NCBI RefSeq assembly: GCF_003971065.1
Contig: NZ_RYDV01000002.1
Location: 248,001-312,000, forward strand
Source of the DNA: Candidimonas sp. SYP-B2681
GTDB lineage: Bacteria > Pseudomonadota > Gammaproteobacteria > Burkholderiales > Burkholderiaceae_B
Reading direction: 5' to 3'
DNA length: 64,000 nucleotides
The translations under genes were made by a program, and so were the position numbers. The notes under the pieces are model-generated. The model did not search any database. It saw only the letters and a program-made list of their open reading frames with translations, and was not told where the DNA came from. This document shows, one piece after another, positions 52,645 to 61,491 of the stretch. Each line of letters opens with the position of its first letter. The first letter of the stretch is position 1.

Positions 52645-53154
52645 ATGAACGAAGCACAATCGGAACTGATGGACTGGCTGCGAGACGCACATGCTATGGA
52701 GAAGCAAGCCGAAACTATGCTTTCTTCGACGGCAGATCGGCTCGATGATTACCCCGAGCTTCAGGCCAAGCTGCGCCAGCACTATGAAGAAACTTGTGAA
52801 CAGGCCAGGCTCGTCGGCCAGTGCCTCGAGCGCCTGGGCGAGGACACATCAACGGTTAAGGACGTTATGGGCAAGACGACAGCTATGGCGCAGGCGTTTA
52901 GCGGGGTGTTCGCGTCGGACGAAGTGGTCAAGGCGGCGATGGCGAGCTACACCTTTGAACATATGGAAATTGCAGCGTACCGAACGTTGATTGCCGCGGC
53001 TGAGCTCGTAGGCGACCACGAAACCAAACGGGTATGTGAAATGATTTTGCCGCAAGAAGAGGCCATGGCGAAGTGGCTTCAAGAAAGATTGGCGACCGTG
53101 ACCCAGCAGTTCTTGACGCGCGAAATGGGTTCCGAATCCTCGATCAGGCGATAA
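52645..53154 (+). CDS. Ferritin-like DUF892 protein (YciE/YciF type)
   Basis: 169 residues from ATG 52645, with a GGGAG site; codons upstream belong to intergenic DNA. The four-helix bundle has the Glu/His pattern of the family: WLRDAHAMEKQAETML (helix A), YEETCEQARLVG (helix B), ASYTFEHMEIAAYRTLIAAAELVG (helix C) and ILPQEEAMAKWLQERL (helix D), giving an expected dinuclear iron or manganese site. YciE/YciF in enterobacteria are RpoS-controlled stress proteins. A second family member lies at 60893, so two paralogues bracket the stress-and-polysaccharide cluster. Confidence 0.9.
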   Translation: MNEAQSELMDWLRDAHAMEKQAETMLSSTADRLDDYPELQAKLRQHYEETCEQARLVGQCLERLGEDTSTVKDVMGKTTAMAQAFSGVFASDEVVKAAMASYTFEHMEIAAYRTLIAAAELVGDHETKRVCEMILPQEEAMAKWLQERLATVTQQFLTREMGSESSIRR

Positions 53155-53199
53155 ACCATTCATTGCAGTATTCCGAATAACTATTCCAGAGGTGTCGAC

Positions 53200-54216
53200 G
53201 TGAAAGTCTCTCTCAAACCACTTAAGCAGCAAGTCATTGTGATTACCGGAGCCACCAGCGGAATCGGCTTGGCTACAGCGCGGGAGGCAGCCAGGCGCGG
53301 TGCGAGGCTGGTGCTCGCCGGACGTAACCATGCTGCGCTGGATAGTCTGGTTGAAGAATTGAAAGCTCAAGGCGCCGAAGCCATTGCCGTGCCGGCAGAC
53401 GTGGGCAAACAAGAGGATCATCAGAAGATCTTGGATGCGGGAATGGCTGCGTACGGCGGAATAGAAACCTGGGTCAATAATGCGGGCGTATCTATTTTTG
53501 GCAAAATCGAGGACGTCGCGATAGAAGATCAGCGCCAACTATTCGAAACCAACTTCTGGGGCGTGGTTTATGGATCATTGGCAAGCTTGCACCATCTGCG
53601 TCAAACTGGCGGCGCGCTAATCAACATTGGCAGCGAAGTATCAGATCGCGCGATCCCGCTACAAGGCATGTACTCGGCGTCTAAACATGCGGTGAAGGGT
53701 TTCACTGATGCGTTGCGCATGGAGCTTGAAGCCGAAGGCGCGCCCGTATCGGTCACGTTGATCAAGCCCGCTTCCATCGACACCGCGTTCGTACAGCACG
53801 CCAAGAATTATCTGGATGTGGAGCCACAATTGCCGCCTCCCATTTATAGCCCAAAGGCCGTGGCGGACGCCATCTTGTACGCGGCAGAACACCCCATACG
53901 AGATGTCTATGTAGGCGCAGCTTCAAAAGCAATTTCCGCCCTTGGCCAACGTATGCCTGGAGTGGCCGACAAATATCTGGGACCCAGCCTTATCAAGGCT
54001 CAGCGCAGCGATCAACCGGCGAGTCCTCGTAATGACGCCTTATGGGGGCCAGGCGATGGGCCCCAACAAGACAGCTATACCAAGGGGCACGTGCACCAGT
54101 CCAGCCTTTACACCGATTTGAATACGCGATGGAGAGGTCTGATGTGGGCGGGAATGGGTCTTACCGTTGCGTTGGCGGCAATGAGGGGGGCGACAAAACC
54201 GCGACGAAGGCTTTAA
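53200..54216 (+). CDS. SDR-family oxidoreductase with C-terminal membrane tail
   Basis: 338 residues, GTG start. The NADP site is VITGATSGIGLATAREAARRGARLVLAGRN, the structural NNAG is at about 88-91, and the catalytic Ser-Tyr-Lys appears as NIGSEVS and YSASKHAVKG. Beyond the usual 250-residue SDR core comes a polar linker (GPGDGPQQDSYTKGHVHQSS) and a hydrophobic tail (RGLMWAGMGLTVALAAMRG) ending in basic residues, probably a membrane anchor. This domain form is common next to catalase and DUF892 genes in stress clusters. Substrate is unknown. Confidence 0.9.
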   Translation: MKVSLKPLKQQVIVITGATSGIGLATAREAARRGARLVLAGRNHAALDSLVEELKAQGAEAIAVPADVGKQEDHQKILDAGMAAYGGIETWVNNAGVSIFGKIEDVAIEDQRQLFETNFWGVVYGSLASLHHLRQTGGALINIGSEVSDRAIPLQGMYSASKHAVKGFTDALRMELEAEGAPVSVTLIKPASIDTAFVQHAKNYLDVEPQLPPPIYSPKAVADAILYAAEHPIRDVYVGAASKAISALGQRMPGVADKYLGPSLIKAQRSDQPASPRNDALWGPGDGPQQDSYTKGHVHQSSLYTDLNTRWRGLMWAGMGLTVALAAMRGATKPRRRL

Positions 54217-54350
54217 GCGGCCACGTCCGTTGCGGCACGCAGCTTGCTTATAAGGAGACCAGGCAAGCCGCATCACCCTAGCGGGCCGTATTAAGGTGGG
54301 CCCGCCTTAAAAGGCGCTAGTCGTCTTCCATGCGTTTTCAGGAGCTATTT

Positions 54351-55256
54351 ATGTTCGTACACAACAAACGATTGCAATACACGGTAAGAGTCAATGAAAC
54401 GAATCCGGGATTGGCAAATTTGATGCTTGAGCAGTTCGGTGGACCGCAAGGCGAGCTCGCGGCAGCTTGCCGTTATTTCACTCAGGCGCTTGGCGAGGAC
54501 GACCCGGGTCGCAAGGACATGTTGCTTGATATCGCCACTGAAGAGTTGAGCCATCTCGAGATTATTGGAACTATTGTCGCGATGTTGAATAAGGGGGCCA
54601 AGGGCAGGCTAGCCGAGGCAACCGAGGAGGAAGGGGAGATTTATCGCTCAATTACAGGAGCGGGTAACGATTCCCATGTCACGCAAGTGTTATACGGAGG
54701 AGGCCCGGCTCTGGTTAATTCTGGAGGTCAGCTTTGGAATGCCGGATATATTGATTCGATCGGCGAGCCCACTGCCGACCTGCGCTCGAATATTGCCGCC
54801 GAGGCGCGCGCCAAGATCATCTACGAACGCTTGATCAACGTTACTGACGACCCGGGTGTAAAAGAAGCCCTGGGTTTTTTGATGACCCGCGAAGTGTCTC
54901 ACCTGCGATCGTTCGAAAAAGCGCTGTACGCGATCAGCCCGAATTTCCCTCCTGGAAAATTACCGCCCGATCCCCGTTATGCGTCCGTCTATTTCAACAT
55001 GTCGCAGGGCGCCGGCGACATGCGCGGGTCGTGGAATAGCGATGACAATTTCGAGTACGTATCTGAAGGTGAGCAGAATGATTCGGCCGATTCCGGCGAA
55101 GGTGATGCGACAGTCGAGCTTGACACAGACGAGGTCACCGTAGTCAACGCCATGGCTTTAAGAACCAGGTCGGATCCAGATGTGAATCCAGTTACGGGTG
55201 CTGAACTAGGTGAAGAAGGAGGTATGGCACTGGACGATACACAGTCGTCAGTATAG
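54351..55256 (+). CDS. Manganese catalase
   Basis: 301 residues from ATG 54351, with CAGGAG upstream; an ATG at 54330 is an unlikely alternative. The dimanganese ligands are all present at expected places: Glu35 (PQGELAAACRY), Glu65 and His68 (IATEELSHLE), Glu151 (NIAAEARAK) and His184 (REVSHLRSFEK). The enzyme converts hydrogen peroxide to water and oxygen without haem. The C-terminal 70 residues are acidic and low in complexity (SEGEQNDSADSGEGDATVELDTDE), beyond the usual KatB/KatN core. Its neighbours (ferritin-like and SDR proteins) point to peroxide and stress protection. Confidence 0.95.
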   Translation: MFVHNKRLQYTVRVNETNPGLANLMLEQFGGPQGELAAACRYFTQALGEDDPGRKDMLLDIATEELSHLEIIGTIVAMLNKGAKGRLAEATEEEGEIYRSITGAGNDSHVTQVLYGGGPALVNSGGQLWNAGYIDSIGEPTADLRSNIAAEARAKIIYERLINVTDDPGVKEALGFLMTREVSHLRSFEKALYAISPNFPPGKLPPDPRYASVYFNMSQGAGDMRGSWNSDDNFEYVSEGEQNDSADSGEGDATVELDTDEVTVVNAMALRTRSDPDVNPVTGAELGEEGGMALDDTQSSV

Positions 55257-55263
55257 GTCGCAA

Positions 55264-55305
55264 TTCAAGGGCGACTGAAGCGGGTTGGGGCAGTCAGTCC
55301 TTGAA
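55264..55305 (+). terminator. Imperfect hairpin after the Mn catalase gene
   Basis: TTCAAGG...GACTG and CAGTC...CCTTGAA form a two-part stem (7 + 5 bp) with a 13-nt loop, starting 7 bp after the stop. There is no T-run. It may end transcription with Rho or stabilise the message. Confidence 0.4.
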
Positions 55306-55461
55306 ACTGCATTGATTGCAAGCGATCGGTATGGCCTGTTTCGCTGTACATCATCAGCCCGGGCCCCAGCTTGCAAAGCGGCAAAGGAAACAACAATTGC
55401 ACAAGGGAAGCAAGCATTAATGCGTTGACTCTCTTACGCAGCAGTCCTCCAAGGAAAAAAC

Positions 55462-57888
55462 ATGCTAGCTACCGAATCTCGCTCGCCACGGGGCGGCGGA
55501 AGTCCTGTCGTAATTTGCTTTTCGCACCTGCGCTGGAATTTCGTATATCAGCGTCCGCAGCATCTGATGTCGCGTATGGCGGCGGCTTTCGATGTCTTGT
55601 ATATCGAAGAGCCCGTCTTTACCGACGAGCCGGTCTCCCGGTTGAGTGTCCAAGCGGATTCGCACGGAGTTCAAATCCTGGTGCCGCATATCAGCAAGCA
55701 TTCAACGTCGCAGGTTGACGATGAACAGCGCAAACTGTTGGATGAATTTCTGGGTCATCGTGCCGGCAACGAAATGGTGTTGTGGTATTACACGCCCATG
55801 AGCCTGTCGTATTCGCGGCACTTGCGTCCTCGCTTTATCGTATACGACTGCATGGACGAGCTGTCCGCCTTCAAAGGTGCGCCTCCCGAGCTTCTTGAAC
55901 GCGAGCGTGAGCTCATTGCACGTGCCGACGTTGTCTTCACGGGTGGCTATAGTCTTTACGAGGCGAAACGTCAACTGCACCCCAATGTGCATGCATTCCC
56001 CAGCAGTGTCGACGTGGCGCATTTTGCGAACGCACGCCGTGCATTACCAGAGCCTTCGGATCAAGCAGATATTCCCCGTCCGCGGCTCGGATTCTTCGGT
56101 GTGCTGGATGAGCGGCTAGATATAGACTTGGTGGACGAGCTGGCAAAGTTGCGACCTGACTGGCATCTGGTTCTTGTAGGGCCGGTGGTAAAAATCGATC
56201 CTGAAAGCCTGCCCAGAAGGCCCAATATCCACTATATGGGAAGTAAAACGTACGCTGAATTGCCTGCGTATCTGGCCGGCTGGGATGTTGCCTTAATGCC
56301 TTTTGCAATGAACGCGTCTACGCGTTTTATTAGTCCCACCAAAACACCGGAATACCTGGCAGGTGGACGCGCAGTAGTTTCCACCCCTATAGCGGATGTG
56401 GTGCGAAGCTACGGACATACGCCCCTTGTCAGCATCGCCGCCACGGCCTCGGAGTTCGCAGAGGCCGCACAAGCTGCTATGGAAAACTATACTGATCGGC
56501 CGTCGCTATGCCGGGATGCCGACAAACTTTTAGGCGATATTTCGTGGGATCGCACGTGGGCCGAGATGCTTGCCGAGATGGAAAAACTTTCGCCAACTCG
56601 CGAATCCATTTCTGCGAAAAAAAGGGCTGCGCAGGAATCTTTACACCACACCGGCTCAGCAGCCGCGCGCCTGGCAAGGAGCGGCGCCGTGGAGATCAAT
56701 TCTCGTACAGGTGGAAGGGGACACAAGTACGACTATCTTATTGTTGGCGCCGGTTTTGCAGGTAGTGTTCTAGCGGAAAGGCTTGCTTCTGGATTGGGGA
56801 AAAAAGTACTGGTCGTGGACCGCCGCCCTCATATTGGAGGCAACGCTTTCGACTACTACAACGAGGAAGGCATTTTGGTTCACAAGTATGGGCCACACAT
56901 CTTCCATACGAATTCGGATAAGGTGTTCCAGTACTTGTCGCGTTTTACCGAGTGGCGTCCCTATCAGCATCGTGTGCTTGCACAGGTTGATTCGATGTTG
57001 GTCCCCATGCCCATCAATCTAACGACGCTGTCTATGCTTTATGGTGAAAAATTCACTAAAGAGACCGCCGAAATCTTCCTCGCTGGGCGCGCTGAATGTG
57101 TCCCCGAAATAAAGACATCGGAAGATGTCGTCGTCAGTGTGGTTGGCCGCGAACTATACGAAAAATTTTTCAGGGGCTATACCCGCAAGCAATGGGGCCT
57201 TGATCCCTCCGAGCTTGATAAATCAGTCGCGGCACGGGTGCCAACACGTACTTCCACAGACGATCGGTACTTCACCGACTCGATTCAGTGCATGCCGTTG
57301 GCGGGATACACGCAGCTTTTTCAAAAAATGCTTGATCACCCGAACATCAGTGTTGCAACGGGCGTTTCGTTCGACGAAATACGTGATGCGGTGGATTATG
57401 ATCGCCTGATCTATTGTGGTCCTATCGACGAGTTCTTCAATCATCGTTTTGGCAAATTGCCTTATCGATCCTTGCGTTTTAGGCATGTAACCCATGATCA
57501 GGTCCAGTTCCAGCCGGTGGGAGTGGTCAACTATCCTGACGAGAATACGCCCTACACCAGGATTACAGAATACAAACATCTGACGGGCCAGCAGCACGAG
57601 AAAACGAGCCTGACCTATGAGTTCCCCCAGGCAGAGGGCGATCCTTATTACCCAGTACCTCGCCCGGAAAATGCGGAGCTTTTCCAAAGGTATCAGCGAC
57701 TGGCAGACCGTACACCTGATGTTACCTTCGTGGGCAGGCTCGCTACGTATCGCTACTACAATATGGATCAGGTGGTCGCTCAGGCACTGGCTGTATACGA
57801 TCGTATCGCTGCGGCGGAAAAGCAGGAACGCTATGCTGTTGTATCGCAGTCTTTCGCCAGTCCGTCGGTGCAAGCGCAGGGGGCCTGA
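55462..57888 (+). CDS. glf: Glycosyltransferase (GT-B) fused to UDP-galactopyranose mutase
   Basis: 808 residues joining two enzymes. Residues about 10-390 form a GT-B glycosyltransferase (FSHLRWNFVYQRPQHLMSRMA at the start, GFFGVLDERLDIDLVDELA, LVLVGPVVKID, and SPTKTPEYLAGGRAVVSTPI near the donor site). A linker of about 30 residues precedes UDP-galactopyranose mutase (423 to about 790): FAD motif YDYLIVGAGFAGSVLAERLA, RRPHIGGNAFDYYN, KYGPHIFHTN, GYTRKQWGLDPSEL, ARVPTRTSTDDRYFTD and the closing GRLATYRYYNMDQV. Glf makes UDP-galactofuranose from UDP-galactopyranose; the fused transferase may use it directly. Glf is usually a separate enzyme of about 380 residues. It is the first gene of a three-gene cluster. 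Confidence 0.93.
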   Translation: MLATESRSPRGGGSPVVICFSHLRWNFVYQRPQHLMSRMAAAFDVLYIEEPVFTDEPVSRLSVQADSHGVQILVPHISKHSTSQVDDEQRKLLDEFLGHRAGNEMVLWYYTPMSLSYSRHLRPRFIVYDCMDELSAFKGAPPELLERERELIARADVVFTGGYSLYEAKRQLHPNVHAFPSSVDVAHFANARRALPEPSDQADIPRPRLGFFGVLDERLDIDLVDELAKLRPDWHLVLVGPVVKIDPESLPRRPNIHYMGSKTYAELPAYLAGWDVALMPFAMNASTRFISPTKTPEYLAGGRAVVSTPIADVVRSYGHTPLVSIAATASEFAEAAQAAMENYTDRPSLCRDADKLLGDISWDRTWAEMLAEMEKLSPTRESISAKKRAAQESLHHTGSAAARLARSGAVEINSRTGGRGHKYDYLIVGAGFAGSVLAERLASGLGKKVLVVDRRPHIGGNAFDYYNEEGILVHKYGPHIFHTNSDKVFQYLSRFTEWRPYQHRVLAQVDSMLVPMPINLTTLSMLYGEKFTKETAEIFLAGRAECVPEIKTSEDVVVSVVGRELYEKFFRGYTRKQWGLDPSELDKSVAARVPTRTSTDDRYFTDSIQCMPLAGYTQLFQKMLDHPNISVATGVSFDEIRDAVDYDRLIYCGPIDEFFNHRFGKLPYRSLRFRHVTHDQVQFQPVGVVNYPDENTPYTRITEYKHLTGQQHEKTSLTYEFPQAEGDPYYPVPRPENAELFQRYQRLADRTPDVTFVGRLATYRYYNMDQVVAQALAVYDRIAAAEKQERYAVVSQSFASPSVQAQGA

Positions 57889-57934
57889 ATGACTGCTACC
57901 TTATTGGTCACTTTTTAGCGGGGATCCGTCGACG

Positions 57935-59086
57935 ATGACGCAGTTGTTTCAAAGCTATTTTCTCGGTGGCTTCGAATGTTCAACGCACCGCCGTCGCGAC
58001 GGACGGCGACTCGATTTACTGCACACCACTCGACACTGCACCCATGTCCAGCAGGACTATCTTGCGCTTCGGCGCCATGGCATTCATGCAGTGCGAGACG
58101 GAGTCAGGTGGCATATGGTTGAACGATTCCGGGGGTCGTACGACTGGTCCAGCGTCCTCCCGATGGTTAGGGCCGCCCGGGAGAACGAGATACAGCCTAT
58201 CTGGGACCTATGTCATTATGGGTGGCCTGACCATATTGATATTTGGAAGCCGGAATTCGTGGATCGTTTCGCGTGTTTCGCGGCGGCGTTTGCGCGTCTG
58301 TTGCGTGATGAGACTGACGTGATTTCATACTACTGCCCGATTAACGAGATCTCATTCTGGGCATGGGCAGGTGGGGATGTTGGGTTATTTAATCCTGCCA
58401 CGAGGCGCCGCGGTATGGAACTGAAGTGCCAGCTTGTGCGTGCAGCGATTGCAGCGGTAGATGCAATCCGCCAAGTCGACGCGACCGCCCAGATCGTCAA
58501 CATTGATCCTGTAATTCATGTGGTGCCAAAAGCACCCAGGTATCGCAAACAAGCCGAAAGGGTATGCGCTTCGCAGTTCGAGGCGTGGGATATGCTGGCC
58601 GGAACGCAAATGCCCGAGTTGGGCGGCGGGCCACAATGTACAGACATCATGGGCTTGAATTTTTACTCTGACAACCAATGGGTGCTTAACGGAGACACGC
58701 TCCAGCGCTCCGACGACCGGTATCGACCATTTCGAGAAATATTGGCCGAGACGTACTCTCGCTACCGTAAGCCTTTGTTTGTGGCAGAAACCGGGGCTGA
58801 AGGCGTACGTCGCGCGCCTTGGCTCCGCTATGTATGTGATGAAGTCCACGCGGCGCGAGACTCAGGGATACCGGTCGGCGGCATATGCCTGTATCCGATC
58901 ACCGATTATCCTGGTTGGGCCAATAACCGCCACTGCCATTCTGGTCTTCTTGGAATGGTCGATCACGAGGGCGAGCGCCCCGTACATGAGGATCTGGCAC
59001 TGGAATTATCCCTTCAGCAGAAACGCTTTGCTTCCGCCGCGGAAAGCATGCCAGAAGCTTCTGCGTCGATAAGCGTCGAGGCCTGA
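57935..59086 (+). CDS. Clan-A glycoside hydrolase (beta-glucosidase-like, GH1/GH5 style)
   Basis: 383 residues. The TIM-barrel pattern of retaining clan GH-A enzymes is recognisable: WDLCHYGWPDHIDIW (90-104), acid/base Glu138 in CPINEISFWAWAG, and nucleophile Glu285 in LFVAETGAEGVRR; YPITDYPGWANNRHCHSGL follows. The protein has no signal peptide and is shorter than typical GH1 enzymes (about 450). It lies 46 bp after the fused transferase-mutase gene and 40 bp before the exporter. It may trim, transfer or recycle a glycan made by the cluster; activity on a particular sugar is not established. Confidence 0.85.
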   Translation: MTQLFQSYFLGGFECSTHRRRDGRRLDLLHTTRHCTHVQQDYLALRRHGIHAVRDGVRWHMVERFRGSYDWSSVLPMVRAARENEIQPIWDLCHYGWPDHIDIWKPEFVDRFACFAAAFARLLRDETDVISYYCPINEISFWAWAGGDVGLFNPATRRRGMELKCQLVRAAIAAVDAIRQVDATAQIVNIDPVIHVVPKAPRYRKQAERVCASQFEAWDMLAGTQMPELGGGPQCTDIMGLNFYSDNQWVLNGDTLQRSDDRYRPFREILAETYSRYRKPLFVAETGAEGVRRAPWLRYVCDEVHAARDSGIPVGGICLYPITDYPGWANNRHCHSGLLGMVDHEGERPVHEDLALELSLQQKRFASAAESMPEASASISVEA

Positions 59087-59126
59087 TGCGGGCATAGAAC
59101 CCACTGGGGTCAATTCGGAGCAAGCC

Positions 59127-60872
59127 ATGACCATACGGTCCTTACCACGCAGCCCCCTGGCATTTTTGTGGAAGTATGTTCGGTTGCGTCCCCGGCATTT
59201 CGGCGTTTTGGTGTTTCTGGTTGCCAGTGCCGCTTTATGCGCTGTAGCCGTGCAGTACGGCATGAAACTTATCGTGGATGCCATGGTAGCGACAGACCGC
59301 ATGTCAGCAGATGTGTGGTCGCCGCTGTTCCTTTTCATTCTCCTGGTCGCCGTTGAAAGCATTCTATGGCGCATCACAGGTTGGCTGGGTTGTCACACCA
59401 TAATCGATACTGGTGTAGACATTCGCGCGGATCTTTTCGACTATCTCATCGGTCATCCGATGAGATACTTTAATAACCACTTGTCGGGGTCGCTGGGTAG
59501 CCGGGTGACGGCAACGGCCGGGGCGGCGGGCGCTATCTATAGCACATGCACATGGAACATTCTGCCGCCTTGCGTGGACTTTGTCGGCACGATATTGGTT
59601 CTGCTTGTCATCGATTACAGGATGGCGCTTGCATTGGTGGCATTCGTTGCCGTGGTAGCCGGCATAATTACTGCGTTCGGTGTGCGGGGCAGGTCCTTGC
59701 ATCAAGCGTATGGACAACAGGCCGCTCGAGTAGGAGGCGAGCTAGTCGATACTGTCTCGAATGTTTGGGCCATCAAGGCATTTTCGGCACGGCATCGTGA
59801 GCGGAGCCGACTGGCTGATGCGTTCGGGGTAGAGGCGCTGGCGCAGCGCAAAAGCTGGATGTATCTGGAAAAGGCGCGCGTTATACACGACATATGTCTA
59901 TGGATTATGGCCGGAGCGATGCTAACGTGGGCGATCAGTGCCTGGCGGCTGGGGCAGCTCACCGCTGGCGATGTCGTACTTGTCAGTGCTCTTACCTTCC
60001 GTATTCTGCATGGCTCGCGAGATCTTGCGATGGCACTGGTTGGTACCGCACAAGAGTTTGGTGTCATTTCCGAGATGCTGGGTGCTATATGCCAGGCGCA
60101 TGGAATGCAGGATCATGCGCACGCACTACCGGCAAGTCCTACCCGTGGTTCTATCGAATTTAAAAATGTCTCGTACCGTTATGGAGATGGCCCTCCGATC
60201 TTTGAACATTTGAATTTAAAAATCTCGACGGGGCAACGCGTAGGTCTGGCCGGCCCTTCGGGTAGCGGCAAATCAACGTTGCTCAGCCTTATCCAGCGGC
60301 TGGACGATGTTCAGCACGGCTGCATTCTCATCGATGGAAAGCGGGTCGAGGACTTCACTCAAGACGCCTTGCGCGCTGGCATCGCCGTCGTCCCTCAGGA
60401 TATAAGCCTCTTTCGCCGCTCTGTAATGGAAAACATTCGATATGGTCGTCCTAGCGCTACTGAAGAAGAGGTGATTGCCGCTGCAAAAAGTGCACATTGC
60501 GACGAATTCATCCGCGGACTTAGCGCTGGTTACGAAACCATTGTCGGCGAGCGGGGCGCAACGCTTTCGGGAGGCCAACGTCAGCGAATCGGGATTGCGC
60601 GCGCATTTTTGAAAAATTCGCCTATTTTGATCCTGGACGAGGCCACAGCGGCGCTGGACAGCCGCTCAGAGCGCGACGTCCAGCTAGCGCTCGAGAATCT
60701 GATCCGCGGCCGCACGGTGATAGCAGTAGCGCATCGATTGTCGACGTTAAGCACGTTCGATCGCATCATCATGCTCAACGATGGCAGGATCGTCGAAGAC
60801 GCCTCTCCATCCGACCTGCGCTTAAGCGGAGGGCTTTTCAGCTCGTTATGGGACCTGCAGACGGCGCACTAG
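59127..60872 (+). CDS. ABC exporter (fused TMD-NBD)
   Basis: 581 residues, a half-transporter that should work as a homodimer. The membrane domain (about 20-310) has six hydrophobic segments, and the nucleotide-binding domain (about 335-581) carries Walker A GPSGSGKSTLLSLI, Q-loop VVPQDISLFRR, signature LSGGQRQRIGIARAFLKN, Walker B ILILDEATAALDS and the H-loop in VIAVAHRLSTL. Family members export lipids, glycans or peptides (MsbA/HlyB-like core). As last gene of the cluster with the Glf fusion and the hydrolase, it probably flips or exports a galactofuranose-containing or other sugar-linked product. Confidence 0.94.
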   Translation: MTIRSLPRSPLAFLWKYVRLRPRHFGVLVFLVASAALCAVAVQYGMKLIVDAMVATDRMSADVWSPLFLFILLVAVESILWRITGWLGCHTIIDTGVDIRADLFDYLIGHPMRYFNNHLSGSLGSRVTATAGAAGAIYSTCTWNILPPCVDFVGTILVLLVIDYRMALALVAFVAVVAGIITAFGVRGRSLHQAYGQQAARVGGELVDTVSNVWAIKAFSARHRERSRLADAFGVEALAQRKSWMYLEKARVIHDICLWIMAGAMLTWAISAWRLGQLTAGDVVLVSALTFRILHGSRDLAMALVGTAQEFGVISEMLGAICQAHGMQDHAHALPASPTRGSIEFKNVSYRYGDGPPIFEHLNLKISTGQRVGLAGPSGSGKSTLLSLIQRLDDVQHGCILIDGKRVEDFTQDALRAGIAVVPQDISLFRRSVMENIRYGRPSATEEEVIAAAKSAHCDEFIRGLSAGYETIVGERGATLSGGQRQRIGIARAFLKNSPILILDEATAALDSRSERDVQLALENLIRGRTVIAVAHRLSTLSTFDRIIMLNDGRIVEDASPSDLRLSGGLFSSLWDLQTAH

Positions 60873-60892
60873 CTGCATGCAGGTCACCTCAG

Positions 60893-61387
60893 TCACTGAC
60901 GTGCCGCTTCTGGATTCGTTTCGCTCTCGGCCAGCATGGTCAGCTTTTCATCGGTCACTTTCTCTTCCGCCAAGGTTTCCTTCAGTAAGCGCACTGCTTC
61001 ATCGAGGCCAAGGTGTTTGCCGAAAACACATAACGTCCCGTAGCTGGCAATCTCGTAGTGTTCCACCTTCTGAGCCGCGGCAATGAGGGCCGCATCCAGA
61101 ACGGGTCCTTTTTCGATCTCTTGAACGACTTCATCTCCTTCTTCGATGAGTCCTTCCATTGCCGCGCATTTCATACGTTTCAGTTTCAGGCTGCAAATCT
61201 CGACCACTTCGTCAATACGTGCAACTTGGTTATTGGTTTCTTCCCAGTGTGTCTTGAAAGCTTGCGACAACTCGGGATTAGTCGCTGCCTTGGCCATTTT
61301 GGGCAGGGACTTGGTAAGCTGTTTTTCGGCACTGTAAATGTCGGACAGCATATGAACGAATAGATCCTGCAAGGTTTTGGCTGCCAT
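60893..61387 (-). CDS. Ferritin-like DUF892 protein (YciF type)
   Basis: 164 residues from ATG 61387 (MAAKTLQDLFVHMLSDIYSAEKQLTKSLPKMA), with a CGGAGAA site; extension to 61486 is not supported. Helix A has LSDIYSAEKQL, helix B HWEETNNQVARIDEV, helix C AAQKVEHYEIASYGTL and helix D TLAEEKVTDEKLTMLAE, giving the Glu/His set of the family. It is the closer of the two paralogues to E. coli YciF by its opening motif. It converges with the ABC exporter gene, 20 bp apart. Confidence 0.92.
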   Translation of the reverse strand: MAAKTLQDLFVHMLSDIYSAEKQLTKSLPKMAKAATNPELSQAFKTHWEETNNQVARIDEVVEICSLKLKRMKCAAMEGLIEEGDEVVQEIEKGPVLDAALIAAAQKVEHYEIASYGTLCVFGKHLGLDEAVRLLKETLAEEKVTDEKLTMLAESETNPEAARQ

Positions 61388-61491
61388 GGGATTCTCCGGG
61401 AAAAGGGATATGGAGCCCATGACCGGCAACTCGCGTGCCAAAGAGAGAGGGTGCAGATAACCTTGCAGGACCGTGCTGCCACGCACTGGAT

